Shown: piece by piece, positions 6,295-12,834 of the stretch | Position numbering within the stretch: the stretch's first letter is position 1 | Layout: every line of letters begins with the position of its first letter | Source: Enterobacterales bacterium | GTDB lineage: Bacteria > Pseudomonadota > Gammaproteobacteria > Enterobacterales > Succinivibrionaceae | Reading direction: 5' to 3' | Assembly: GCA_900768635.1 (NCBI GenBank) | Contig: CAAGDP010000181.1 | Coordinates: 1-12,834, forward strand | DNA: 12,834 bases | Program-made: the position numbers and the translations under genes | The notes under the pieces: model-generated | Seen by the model: only the letters and a program-made list of their open reading frames with translations | What the model was told of the DNA's origin: nothing | Databases searched by the model: none

Positions 6295-8584
6295 CTTGTT
6301 GGTTTTCCTTGTTAGTTGAATTTATTTCCTGCTCCGCCGGCAGAACCACTTCTACCCGATCCACTTTCTGTAATCCCCGTGGTAATTTAACACCACGACC
6401 GCCACGTGAACCCTGATAAAGAGTAAGATCAGAAGCGTCCAGAGTCAGTTTACGTTTTCCGGCGTACAGCACTACCGATGCATTCTGCGGAAGCAAAGTC
6501 ATACTGCTTATAACCTCAACACGGGATGAAGCATCCCGGGATGGTATGCCGATAAGTTTTGTTCCCTTACCCTTGGCCAACTGTGCAGTTTCTGACAATG
6601 CAAAAAGCAGCATTCTTCCTGCAGTGGTAATAACCAGTATATTCCAGGTTTGATCAGTTACCAGAACCGGAACCATAACCCTGCCACCTTCCGGTACGGA
6701 TATTAAAGCTTTACCCTGACGACCGCGACTTAACAGATTGGCATATTTGGTCACAAAACCATAACCGGAATCCGTGGCAATAAGGTATGAATTTTCCGGC
6801 TCTCCGATAAGCATGGCTGAAGGTGTTTCATTTCCTTCAAAAACAAAGCGGGAGGTAAGAGGTTCACCCTTGGTTCGGGCGGACTGCAATGTGGATGGAT
6901 CCAAACTGTAAGAGCGACCAAGAGAAGTTATAATCACCAGTTCCTGATTTGAACGACCGGAGGCACTGAAGGCGAATCCATCCCCGGCCATATAGCTTAG
7001 ACTCTTCACATCCACATCAGTACCCTTGGCACAGCGGATCCAGCCTTTCTCAGAAAGAACTGCGGTAATAGCCTCGGAAGGAGTCAACTCCTTTTCGCTA
7101 ATAACCCGGGCATCATCCCGGACCACAATCGGACTTTGTCGCTCATCCCCGTATTTATCTGCGCACTCCCGAATCTCTTTTTTAATAAGATTAGTCATTT
7201 TTTTATCGGAGCTCAGATAACCATTCAGAGTATTTTGTTCACTCAGCAGCTCCTTCTGTTCTTCCCGGAGCTTAATATCCACCAGTCGTGCCAACTGGCG
7301 GAGTTTGGTTTCCAGAATATACTCAGTCTGAACTTCATCCAGACCAAAGGTGGCCATAAGTTCAGCCTTAGGATCTTCCGAGGTGCGAATAATGCGGATC
7401 ACCTCATCAATATTCAGAATGGCAATGAACAGACCGTCCAGCAGATGAAGACGGGACTTAACCTTTTCCAGACGGGATTTAATACGGTTAGTTACTGTTG
7501 TGCGCCGGAAACTCAGCCACTGCATAAGAGTATCTTTAAGTCCGAATACTTTCGGCCGGCCGTCCAGACCAATAATATTCAGATTAACACTGTAACTCTT
7601 CTGCAAATCAGTCTTGGCAAAAAGATGCAACATCAGCTGATGAATATCAACTCTGCCGGAACGAAGAACAATTACCAGCCGGCAGGAGTTTTGATAATCT
7701 GATTCATCTCGGACATCTGAAACCATAGGCAGTTTTTTGGCAATCATCAGATCTGCAATCTGCTTCACTATAATTGAAGAGGATGCCTGATAGGGAAGAT
7801 TGGTTATCACCACCGAATTATCCTCCACCTGGTAGGTGGCCCGCATCTTTACACTGCCGCGTCCGGTTTCATACATCTGCCGGATCTCGTCCGGCGTGGA
7901 AATAATTTCGGCACGGGTAGGATAATCAGGACCGGGGATATGCCCCATAAGCTCATCAAGTGAAATATCCGGATTATCCAGAATGGCCTGACAGGCACCG
8001 GCAAGTTCCCGGGCATTATGGGGAGGAATGGATGTAGCCATACCGACAGCAATACCCATAGTTCCGTTTAAAAGCACAGAAGGAAGGCGGGAGGGAAGAT
8101 AGCGAGGCTCGTTAATGGAACCGTCAAAATTAGGAACCCACTCCACAGTCCCCTGCTCAAGTTCACTTAACAGAACATCTGAAAAGAGGGCTAAACGGGA
8201 TTCAGTATAACGCATAGAGGCAAAACTCTTGGGATCATCCCAGGATCCCCAGTTACCCTGACCGTCCACCAGAGGATAACGATAGGAGAACTTCTGAGCC
8301 AGAATAACCATGGCTTCGTAGCAGGCCACATCCCCGTGAGGATGGTATTTACCTATAACCTCACCTACGGTTCTTGCCGACTTGCGAAAAGCAGTACCAG
8401 GCTTCAGGCCCATATTGTACATAGCGTAAATTATGCGTCTCTGAACTGGTTTCAGCCCGTCACTAATATGTGGCAATGCCCGATCGGTAATAACCGACAT
8501 TGAGTAATTCAAATAAGCCTGCTCGGCAAAGGTATCGAGCTTGATTTGCTCACTGCCATTCTGATCTAATTCGATGTCTTCCAT
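6287..8584 (-). CDS. parC: DNA topoisomerase IV subunit A (ParC)
   Basis: Breakage-reunion subunit of topoisomerase IV, which with ParE decatenates daughter chromosomes. The 765 residues align throughout with E. coli ParC (752): YLNYSMSVITDRALP (24-38), DGLKPVQRRIIYAM (42-55), GKYHPHGD (78-85), ASMRYTESRL (122-131) with catalytic Tyr126 (E. coli Tyr120), LNIIGLDGRPKVFGL, and a C-terminal beta-propeller (SAKGTDVDVKSL-like repeats, GRGVKLPRGLQKVDRVEV). The residue equivalent to E. coli Ser80 is Val86 (codon at 8329-8327). The frame is open to a GTG at 8626, but ATG 8584 is preferred: the extra 14 residues lack similarity to the family, and a strong -10 lies only about 10 bases upstream of that GTG. 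The ribosome binding site is weak. It is followed by overlapping plsC. Confidence 0.96.
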   Translation of the reverse strand: MEDIELDQNGSEQIKLDTFAEQAYLNYSMSVITDRALPHISDGLKPVQRRIIYAMYNMGLKPGTAFRKSARTVGEVIGKYHPHGDVACYEAMVILAQKFSYRYPLVDGQGNWGSWDDPKSFASMRYTESRLALFSDVLLSELEQGTVEWVPNFDGSINEPRYLPSRLPSVLLNGTMGIAVGMATSIPPHNARELAGACQAILDNPDISLDELMGHIPGPDYPTRAEIISTPDEIRQMYETGRGSVKMRATYQVEDNSVVITNLPYQASSSIIVKQIADLMIAKKLPMVSDVRDESDYQNSCRLVIVLRSGRVDIHQLMLHLFAKTDLQKSYSVNLNIIGLDGRPKVFGLKDTLMQWLSFRRTTVTNRIKSRLEKVKSRLHLLDGLFIAILNIDEVIRIIRTSEDPKAELMATFGLDEVQTEYILETKLRQLARLVDIKLREEQKELLSEQNTLNGYLSSDKKMTNLIKKEIRECADKYGDERQSPIVVRDDARVISEKELTPSEAITAVLSEKGWIRCAKGTDVDVKSLSYMAGDGFAFSASGRSNQELVIITSLGRSYSLDPSTLQSARTKGEPLTSRFVFEGNETPSAMLIGEPENSYLIATDSGYGFVTKYANLLSRGRQGKALISVPEGGRVMVPVLVTDQTWNILVITTAGRMLLFALSETAQLAKGKGTKLIGIPSRDASSRVEVISSMTLLPQNASVVLYAGKRKLTLDASDLTLYQGSRGGRGVKLPRGLQKVDRVEVVLPAEQEINSTNKENQQDA

Positions 8585-8635
8585 GGTTCTTAAGTTACAA
8601 ATATTAAGAAAAAGATATTTCTGCACTGACTGGAA

Positions 8636-8644
8636 ATTATATCA
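8636..8644 (-). promoter_or_regulatory. Likely parC promoter (extended -10)
   Basis: On the - strand, TGATATAAT is a consensus extended -10 (TG at 8644-8643, TATAAT at 8641-8636). The -35 region (TATACC) is weak. A start around 8629 gives parC a leader of about 45 bases to ATG 8584, which argues against initiation at GTG 8626. Confidence 0.6.
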
Positions 8645-8759
8645 TGGGAGAGGCATCTGGTATATTGTGCCCCGGAGCTGGCAATCCGGTATAAGTTACT
8701 GCTCGTTACTATTATTGTTCAGGATCATTTACCGGATTTCAATAAAGTATGACACCTGC

Positions 8760-8790
8760 AAAAAAAACTATTTCAGTTTCTTTCCTGAAA
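8760..8790 (-). terminator. Intrinsic terminator at the end of the nuclease remnant
   Basis: On the - strand a 6-base stem (TTTCAG 8790-8785 with CTGAAA 8776-8771), an 8-base loop, TAG, then a run of eight T (8767-8760). It overlaps the last codons of the pseudogene. It probably ended that gene and may now be the first strong terminator behind the exbBD-ABC operon, shielding parC. Confidence 0.7.
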
Positions 8791-9061
8791 CAAAACAGTA
8801 CTTTTTACAAAAGCAGATGCCGTATATATTAACTGTATCAATGCTCTCTCTTTTAATATATGGTTCAGCATACTTCTTCCGGATTATCTGTTCCACTGCC
8901 TCCCGGGCTATTAGATCCACGTCCCCATTCTCATCCTGAGTCTGCTTCAGCTCTAGGGTTGCTATTTCTTCTATGTCGTTTTTGGATTCAATTATCAAAT
9001 CTATCCGTTTCCGGACTCAAAATTCGACTTCTACTATTCAATAAGGGATATACCGTTCACA
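8768..9061 (-). pseudogene. Broken C-terminal nuclease domain of an AAA-ATPase/PD-(D/E)XK protein
   Basis: The frame reads ERYIPY, stop, IVEVEF, stop, VRKRIDLIIESKNDIEEIA, then LELKQ and REAVEQIIRKKYAEPYI, and ends with NIYGICFCKKYCFV before TAG at 8768. The Asp of RIDL and the Glu/Lys of LELK are the PD-(D/E)XK residues, and the helix after them is typical of this nuclease domain. Two TGA codons (9040-9038, 9019-9017) interrupt it, no start codon with a ribosome binding site remains, and the ATPase domain is absent. A TTG at 8998 could in theory start a 76-residue product lacking the catalytic Asp, but nothing supports its expression. It belongs to the same broad family as the intact gene at 2717-4369, though its sequence differs clearly from that gene. 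Confidence 0.75.
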
Positions 9062-9277
9062 AGTAATCCGTTTATTTTACAAAAAGAACGGGGTGTGGAT
9101 AGTAACTGCTGTTCACAGTCCTTAAATGTTGTTGCAGATTTTTCAGCCGAAAATTTTTGGCTCTATCTGTTTTTTTTGGTTCCAGCTTCCTTCAGGAAAA
9201 AGCAGGAGATCACACAGGTTAATTCACTGATATATTCTGACGGGGCACAGGACAACTCTCTGAACTGACAGATCCGG
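9062..9277. other. Intergenic stretch between the ABC operon and the nuclease remnant
   Basis: No functional gene is seen. A short dyad (GCCGAAAA/TTTTTGGC, about 9147-9162) and a + strand T-run (9170-9177) are present, but no convincing terminator on the - strand follows the ATPase gene. Some of it may be further, unrecognisable pseudogene sequence. Confidence 0.35.
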
Positions 9278-10066
9278 TCAGAAGATGCTTCTGCCGTTAA
9301 AATCCGCCACGATCTGTTCGATCCTACTATTGCAGCTTCTGGTTTTAATCACCTTAACTCCGAAAAACCGGGAAATATTCTCAGGGGTGATCACATCTCG
9401 GGAACTTCCGAAAAGTGATGGGGTGTTTTTTCCCAGAAGCAACACCTGACTCTCCAGTGCCAGAGCCAGATTAGGATCATGGGTGATCATAAAAACAACT
9501 TTCCCTTCCCGGACTAGGGATCTGATAACATCTGAAAAATGGATCCGGTTGGCAAAATCCAAAGCACTGTCTACTTCATCCAGAAGCAGAATTTTCCGGC
9601 CTCCAACCAAAGCCCGCGCCAGTTGAACAAGTCGCATCTCCCCGTAACTCAGTTGTTGCAACGGGCGATCTTTCCACTGTAATATACCCAGTTTTTCCAG
9701 ACTCTCAAGAGATCCTCTACGTTCCTCAGCTCCCGGATGTGCAAATATGCTTAAAAAAGGATACCAGGCTGTCTGCATATAACTTAAAACATTCATAGCA
9801 CCATAATTTGCCGGTCGCTGACCAATTATGCCGAAGGTGGTCGCCCGTTCCCTGATAGTGAAATCCGCAAAATTCCGGCCCAGACATCTGATATCACCTT
9901 TATGAAAAATCCGTTCCCCGCCTAACAATGAGAATAATGTGGATTTACCGCAACCGTTGGTTCCAAGAAGAACATTAATACTTCCTTCCTTAAGATCAAA
10001 GGTTAAATTCTTCTGTAACAGCTGTTTCTCACTCCATCCATATGAAACGTCGGAAAAGCTAAGCAT
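9278..10066 (-). CDS. ABC transporter ATPase, iron-complex/B12 importer type
   Basis: Cytoplasmic nucleotide-binding subunit that drives the FecCD-type permease encoded just upstream. The 262 residues contain a complete ABC cassette: Walker A GTNGCGKST (35-43), Q-loop Gln83 (IIGQRP), signature LSYGE (139-143), Walker B ILLLDE (159-164) with D-loop SALD, and switch His196 (MITHDP). The length fits FecE/BtuD/FhuC-type subunits. The ATG overlaps the permease gene by 8 bases, with AGGAG 5 bases before it. The substrate cannot be told from the ATPase: ferric siderophore, haem or cobalamin are the usual ones. Ends in TGA without an adjacent terminator. Confidence 0.9.
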   Translation of the reverse strand: MLSFSDVSYGWSEKQLLQKNLTFDLKEGSINVLLGTNGCGKSTLFSLLGGERIFHKGDIRCLGRNFADFTIRERATTFGIIGQRPANYGAMNVLSYMQTAWYPFLSIFAHPGAEERRGSLESLEKLGILQWKDRPLQQLSYGEMRLVQLARALVGGRKILLLDEVDSALDFANRIHFSDVIRSLVREGKVVFMITHDPNLALALESQVLLLGKNTPSLFGSSRDVITPENISRFFGVKVIKTRSCNSRIEQIVADFNGRSIF

Positions 10067-11057
10067 CTCTTCTCCTTCTCATAGTCCCTCTGAGGATAAG
10101 AACAAATACCGGTGCACCGATAATAGATGTAACAATTCCTGCGGGAACTTCATAGGATGTCCAGAATCGACACAGAATATCTACTGCCAGCAGTGCTATT
10201 CCTCCTGCCAAAGCCGAACCAGGAATTAAAATCCGATGAGAGGAACCTAGCATAAATCGTACAGCATGAGGAACAATCAATCCCACCCAGCCGATAATAC
10301 CCGTATGAGAGATCAAAGCGGCGCACATCAGTGTTGTCAGGGCAACAGCAGTTATGCGAACTTTACCGGTAGCCTGCCCCTGTCTGCGAGCTTCTTCCTC
10401 CCCAAGAGACATTACGTCAAGGTGATAACTCATGAACCACAGCAGCACCAGGGGGATCAGTGTAAAACACATAAGTTGCAACACGTCTCCGGAATTGACC
10501 CGGGAAAAGGAACCAAACAGAAAAAATAATATGGACATAACCTGAGAGTTATCAGAGCCGAAGGTGCAGATAAGCTCTACCAATGCAGAAAAAAAAGCAG
10601 ATACCACTATTCCGCAAAGCACCATAATCAACAGGGTGTTGCTTTCATTCCTGCTGACAAGTGAGGCAATTGTTACTGTGAGAAACACGGCTAAAAGCCC
10701 GCCGGCAAAAGCCATAAAAGATACCAGAAGCGTGGAGATACCCAGCATAATACCAAAAGTGGCACCCAGGGAAGCTCCGCTGGAAACTCCCAGAATTTCC
10801 GGAGCTACCAGATCATTGCTGAACACACTTTGCATCACTGCACCGCCGGCAGCCAGAGAAGCACCGGCCAGAAGAGCGGTAAGCACCCGGGGTAAACGGA
10901 TCTCCAAAAGCACAACTGCTACATTTTCACTGCCTTTCCCCTGCACAAAATCTGTTAAATCCCTCAGGGATATACCATAGGATCCCAGACACAAATCAGT
11001 AATAAAGAGGACATTTAACAGGATAACTGACAGCAACAGATACCGCTGGAATTTCAT
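10059..11057 (-). CDS. FecCD/BtuC-family ABC transporter permease
   Basis: Inner-membrane permease of a type II importer for iron-siderophore, haem or vitamin B12-like ligands. The 332 residues match the family length. Typical blocks are RLPRVLTALLAGASLAAGG (54-72), MQSVFSNDLVAPEILGVSSGA (75-95), GEEEARRQG (219-227, coupling to the ATPase), GIIGWVGLIVPHAVR (253-267) and SYEVPAGIVTSIIGAPVF (301-318). About nine to ten hydrophobic spans can be drawn, as in BtuC. The ATG overlaps the exbD stop (ATGA), with GGGGTGA about 9 bases upstream, and the stop overlaps the ATPase start. No periplasmic binding protein gene is adjacent. Confidence 0.93.
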   Translation of the reverse strand: MKFQRYLLLSVILLNVLFITDLCLGSYGISLRDLTDFVQGKGSENVAVVLLEIRLPRVLTALLAGASLAAGGAVMQSVFSNDLVAPEILGVSSGASLGATFGIMLGISTLLVSFMAFAGGLLAVFLTVTIASLVSRNESNTLLIMVLCGIVVSAFFSALVELICTFGSDNSQVMSILFFLFGSFSRVNSGDVLQLMCFTLIPLVLLWFMSYHLDVMSLGEEEARRQGQATGKVRITAVALTTLMCAALISHTGIIGWVGLIVPHAVRFMLGSSHRILIPGSALAGGIALLAVDILCRFWTSYEVPAGIVTSIIGAPVFVLILRGTMRRRRDA

Positions 11058-11458
11058 GAACTGAGGTCACCCCCCGCAAAAGCAATCTCTCCGGCTCCCG
11101 CCTGAGAAAGGATCTGTAGAACAGAAGAAAGAACACCATAGGTCAGATCATCATCGGCACTAAGGATCACCCTGCATCCCGGTGGAAAAAAACTCACTGA
11201 TCCCTGTTTCTGAAAATCAAGTAATTTTCCTTCCATAAAAACCTGACCCTCTCTGGAAACATAAATCCTGACAGTTTTTACATTATTTTCGATAGTTACA
11301 CCTGAAGACTGTAATTTAACCGAACCTGCCAGAGTTGGCATGGCAATCATAAAAATCACCAGCAGCACCAGCATAATATCAATAAGAGGTATCATATTAA
11401 TGGGATTTATGATCTTCTCATCTTCCTCCGGGGAAGGATCCGGTGATTTATAAGTCAT
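11054..11458 (-). CDS. exbD: Biopolymer transporter ExbD
   Basis: Part of the ExbB-ExbD proton motor that energises TonB and thereby outer-membrane receptors. The 134 residues show the standard plan: a short charged cytoplasmic N-terminus, one membrane helix with NMIPLIDIMLVLLVIFMIAMP (21-41) whose Asp27 corresponds to the proton-linked Asp25 of E. coli ExbD, and a periplasmic domain ending in YGVLSSVLQILSQAGAGEIAFAG. The ATG lies 11 bases inside the exbB end. The upstream ribosome binding site is poor, so translation probably depends on coupling to exbB. Its neighbours (importer genes) favour ExbD over TolR. Confidence 0.92.
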   Translation of the reverse strand: MTYKSPDPSPEEDEKIINPINMIPLIDIMLVLLVIFMIAMPTLAGSVKLQSSGVTIENNVKTVRIYVSREGQVFMEGKLLDFQKQGSVSFFPPGCRVILSADDDLTYGVLSSVLQILSQAGAGEIAFAGGDLSS

Positions 11459-12095
11459 AGGATTTTATCTTGTGTACCAGAAGAGTGTGATAGGCGCGGG
11501 CAAGATCCTGAAGATTCTGAGAGCAGTTTTTAAGTCTTGTCGAGAGAAGATTCCAGGCACATACCGCAGGAATGGCCACCAGTAAACCAAAGGCAGTCAT
11601 AATCAGTGTCTCTCCTATTCCCTGGGAAATGACTCCCAGAGAAGGATCACCACCGGAAATGGTAAGACTGGTTAAAGTTTCATAAATACCTACTACTGTT
11701 CCCAGAAGTCCAATAAAGGGAGACACTGCAGCAATTAATCCTAAAAGAGTCAAACCGCAACCCAGCCGGTTTCTGATAAGTCGCACATCTTTGGAGAGCA
11801 CTGCTGAAAGAAGATCTTCCTTTTCACTGTCCCGAACCTGAGTCATATTGATTTTGGCCCATTCAAAGGCTGCAGTGGTCATAAGATTAACCAGAGGACT
11901 TTTGTCATTTTGCACATAAGCTGAAATTGCACCGAACCCCAAAAGTCCATGCCATTTATCCTTAACCCGGGAAAAATCTCTGGAAAAAGACATAATCTCC
12001 AGAGTTTTCACAACAATAAGATACCAGCTTAAGCATGACAGCAACATCAGCAATCCAAAGACACAGTAACCGAAAGGCGAAAAATGTTCCCACAT
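11448..12095 (-). CDS. exbB: Proton-channel family protein ExbB
   Basis: MotA/TolQ/ExbB-type inner-membrane channel subunit that works with ExbD. The 215 residues have three membrane spans (about 8-30, 113-137, 160-184), a cytoplasmic loop between spans 1 and 2, and the family signatures SPFIGLLGTVVGIYETL (125-141) and GIGETLIMTAFGLLVAIPAV (159-178). The ATG has AAGAAGG about 6 bases upstream. It is the first gene of the exbB-exbD-permease-ATPase operon and lies divergent to tRNA-Trp. TolQ is the main alternative, but no tol-pal genes are present and iron/B12-type importer genes follow. Confidence 0.9.
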   Translation of the reverse strand: MWEHFSPFGYCVFGLLMLLSCLSWYLIVVKTLEIMSFSRDFSRVKDKWHGLLGFGAISAYVQNDKSPLVNLMTTAAFEWAKINMTQVRDSEKEDLLSAVLSKDVRLIRNRLGCGLTLLGLIAAVSPFIGLLGTVVGIYETLTSLTISGGDPSLGVISQGIGETLIMTAFGLLVAIPAVCAWNLLSTRLKNCSQNLQDLARAYHTLLVHKIKSYDL

Positions 12096-12162
12096 GAAAA
12101 ACCTTCTTAATATATAACCGCAACAAGACCTGAAGATAATTAAATCAGAAAAGACAGCTGAA

Positions 12163-12197
12163 AGTATACACCTTACCTGCAGCAGATAAAATTATCA
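12163..12197 (-). promoter_or_regulatory. Possible exbB promoter with Fur-box-like site
   Basis: On the - strand a -10 (TATACT, 12168-12163) follows TGATAATTTTATC (12197-12185), which resembles a Fur site: GATAAT next to TTATC, an imperfect dyad made of the hexamer units seen in E. coli Fur boxes. It covers the -35 region, where a repressor would block transcription. Iron control would suit an ExbBD/FecCD operon. The match is partial, and the leader to exbB would be about 60 bases. Confidence 0.35.
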
Positions 12198-12369
12198 AAC
12201 CGCCTGGACAGCTTCTGCAGGTTCATCTCAGAAAATCTTTCAAACCGAACTGAAAGAGAAGTTCCGGAGTTATGGTGAATTCTCCCACAGGAGCATCACT
12301 ATGCCAAGGTAAATAATCTTCTCATCTGATTAAAATGTAAGCATAAACACCTGATCTATAAAAAAACAC

Positions 12370-12397
12370 TTTAAAAAAATAATTTTATGGGTATAAT
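12370..12397 (+). promoter_or_regulatory. tRNA-Trp promoter
   Basis: A consensus -10 TATAAT (12392-12397) and a moderate -35 TTTAAA (12370-12375) are 16 bases apart. The -10 ends 14 bases before the tRNA, leaving a short leader of about 8 bases to be processed. Confidence 0.65.
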
Positions 12398-12411
12398 TCT
12401 ATCTGTCTTTT

Positions 12412-12487
12412 AGGGGCATAGTTCAATTGGTAGATCAGCGGTCTCCAAAACCGAAGGTTGTGAGTTCGATTCTTACTGCCCCTGCCA
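12412..12487 (+). tRNA. tRNA-Trp (anticodon CCA)
   Basis: A 76-base tRNA with encoded CCA end and anticodon CCA in a CTCCAAA loop. It is very close to E. coli tRNA-Trp: the acceptor stem AGGGGCA/TGCCCCT is fully paired, the discriminator is G73, and the T stem has one G-T pair. Two pairs are not canonical: T11-T24 in the D stem (E. coli U-G) and G27-A43 at the top of the anticodon stem (E. coli C-G). The gene stands alone with its own promoter, not next to tufB or secE within this window. A T-rich stretch (12548-12561) follows, with only a weak stem before it. Confidence 0.95.
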
Positions 12488-12669
12488 CATTCTTATTATT
12501 CAATAATTTTCTCTGTTATTCCAATCCAGTCCCAACATCTCCTGCTACTGTTTTGTTTTTTTTGTATTATGAACAAATCATAACGATCAGGCAGCTTATA
12601 AACTCCTGGATAAACTCTAAACTGATTTTACTATCGGGCTTTCCAAAATCCCTGCAATTCTTTTACTTG
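12488..12669. other. Spacer between tRNA-Trp and the IS end
   Basis: AT-rich and non-coding as far as I can see. It includes the T-run at 12548-12561, which may end tRNA transcription (CAGT/ACTG stem, only 4 bp). No duplication of the tRNA 3' end that would mark an attachment site was seen. Confidence 0.4.
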
Positions 12670-12768
12670 TTCATAAATTTAATTAGGTTGCGGAAACCCA
12701 CTACCTTTAGGTGGTTGGAGGAGCAACCGACCTCCTATCCTTGAGACTCTATGTATTTTTGTATAGTC
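12670..12768 (-). repeat. IS200/IS605-type element 3' end (right inverted copy)
   Basis: Inverted copy of 100-197 with about 92 of 99 positions identical. It comprises the last transposase codons, the TAG stop, a hairpin region and a tail that ends in TTATGAA, where similarity between the two copies stops. That shared endpoint probably marks, or lies close to, the element's right end. In this copy the hairpin keeps the outer GGTTGC/GCAACC and inner ACC/GGT pairs, but the middle of the stem is replaced. Confidence 0.75.
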
Positions 12769-12834
12769 GCTGACGATACTTCTCCAATACTACAAGCAAA
12801 GTATCCGTCTGACCAAAATATCCTTTTCTTCCAA
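12735..12834 (-). CDS. tnpA: IS200/IS605 family transposase TnpA (partial, C-terminal end)
   Basis: The last 32 codons of a Y1 (HUH) single-strand transposase, continuing past the right edge of the window. The residues WKKRIFWSDGYFACSIGEV, followed by a helix with QKYIESQ, match the TnpA tail (for example WTNSCFISTVGG...KQYIENQ in IS608). The tyrosine of QKYIESQ is the likely catalytic residue. The stop comes four residues after it, shorter than IS608. The HUH motif and start are outside the window, so whether the gene is intact cannot be judged. No TnpB is visible on this side. Confidence 0.85.
   Translation of the reverse strand, partial: WKKRIFWSDGYFACSIGEVSSATIQKYIESQG

Larger units (their letters stand above)
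12096..12411. other. Divergent control region between exbB and tRNA-Trp
   Basis: No gene is seen. It holds candidate promoters for exbB (- strand) and tRNA-Trp (+ strand), a possible Fur box, and a 7-bp dyad TCTTTCA/TGAAAGA (12236-12242 and 12251-12257) without a T-run. Confidence 0.5.

Noticed and set aside
7136..7702. A 188-codon + strand open frame opposite parC
   Set aside because: Lies wholly inside parC, whose protein is clearly conserved on the other strand. It is a shadow frame.
8585..8626. A 14-residue N-terminal extension of ParC from GTG 8626
   Set aside because: The extension has no family similarity, and the likely -10 at 8641-8636 would leave almost no leader. ATG 8584 fits better.
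8672..8689. CCGGA/TCCGG dyad upstream of parC as a terminator
   Set aside because: Only 5 bp with no T-run on either strand.
9017..9040. In-frame TGA codons in the nuclease relic as evidence for UGA recoded as Trp
   Set aside because: TGA ends lptF and exbD in ATGA overlaps and also ends the ATPase gene, so it is a normal stop. The relic also lacks its ATPase domain and start.
12412..12768. tRNA-Trp as the attachment site of an integrated element
   Set aside because: No duplicate of the tRNA 3' end and no integrase were found in the window. The neighbouring mobile DNA is an IS200/IS605 end.

Overview
The window looks like chromosomal DNA of a gammaproteobacterium. The parC-plsC pair, the lptF-lptG pair, a proteobacterial DNA polymerase III chi subunit (holC) and an E. 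coli-like tRNA-Trp all point that way. Moderate GC in the core genes, AAA-ATPase/PD-(D/E)XK genes typical of gut anaerobes and an IS200/IS605 element make an intestinal anaerobe such as a Succinivibrionaceae member my best guess. That placement is inference, not something the sequence proves.

Layout, left to right: (1) 1-274 holds a truncated IS200/IS605 end with a large hairpin. (2) 275-2541 (- strand) is lptF-lptG, the two permease subunits of the lipopolysaccharide exporter, overlapping by ATGA. (3) 2717-4369 (- strand) is an AT-rich, intact AAA-ATPase/PD-(D/E)XK gene with its own terminator; about 170 bases upstream lies a decayed copy of the last ~30 codons of a close relative. (4) 4774-5238 (+ strand) is holC, separated from its usual partners pepA and valS. 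(5) 5518-8584 (- strand) is plsC and parC. (6) 8768-9061 (- strand) is a broken nuclease end of a third AAA-ATPase/PD-(D/E)XK gene. (7) 9278-12095 (- strand) is a tightly overlapping operon exbB-exbD-FecCD-type permease-ABC ATPase for iron-complex or vitamin B12-type uptake, with a possible Fur box. (8) 12412-12487 (+ strand) is tRNA-Trp. (9) 12670-12834 (- strand) is the 3' end of an IS200/IS605 element whose transposase runs off the right edge.

The core genes serve envelope assembly (LptFG, PlsC), chromosome replication and segregation (HolC, ParC) and TonB-linked uptake (ExbBD plus ABC importer). ExbBD energises an outer-membrane receptor, and the permease/ATPase pair carries the ligand across the inner membrane. 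No receptor, TonB or periplasmic binding protein is encoded here.

I saw no convincing new multi-gene defence or metabolic system. The points most worth a second look are: near-identical inverted IS ends bracketing a 12.5-kb core segment; three copies (one intact, two relics) of one AAA-ATPase/nuclease family in one window; a tRNA-Trp with mismatches at two pairs known to affect UGA decoding; and a valine at the key quinolone-resistance position of ParC.
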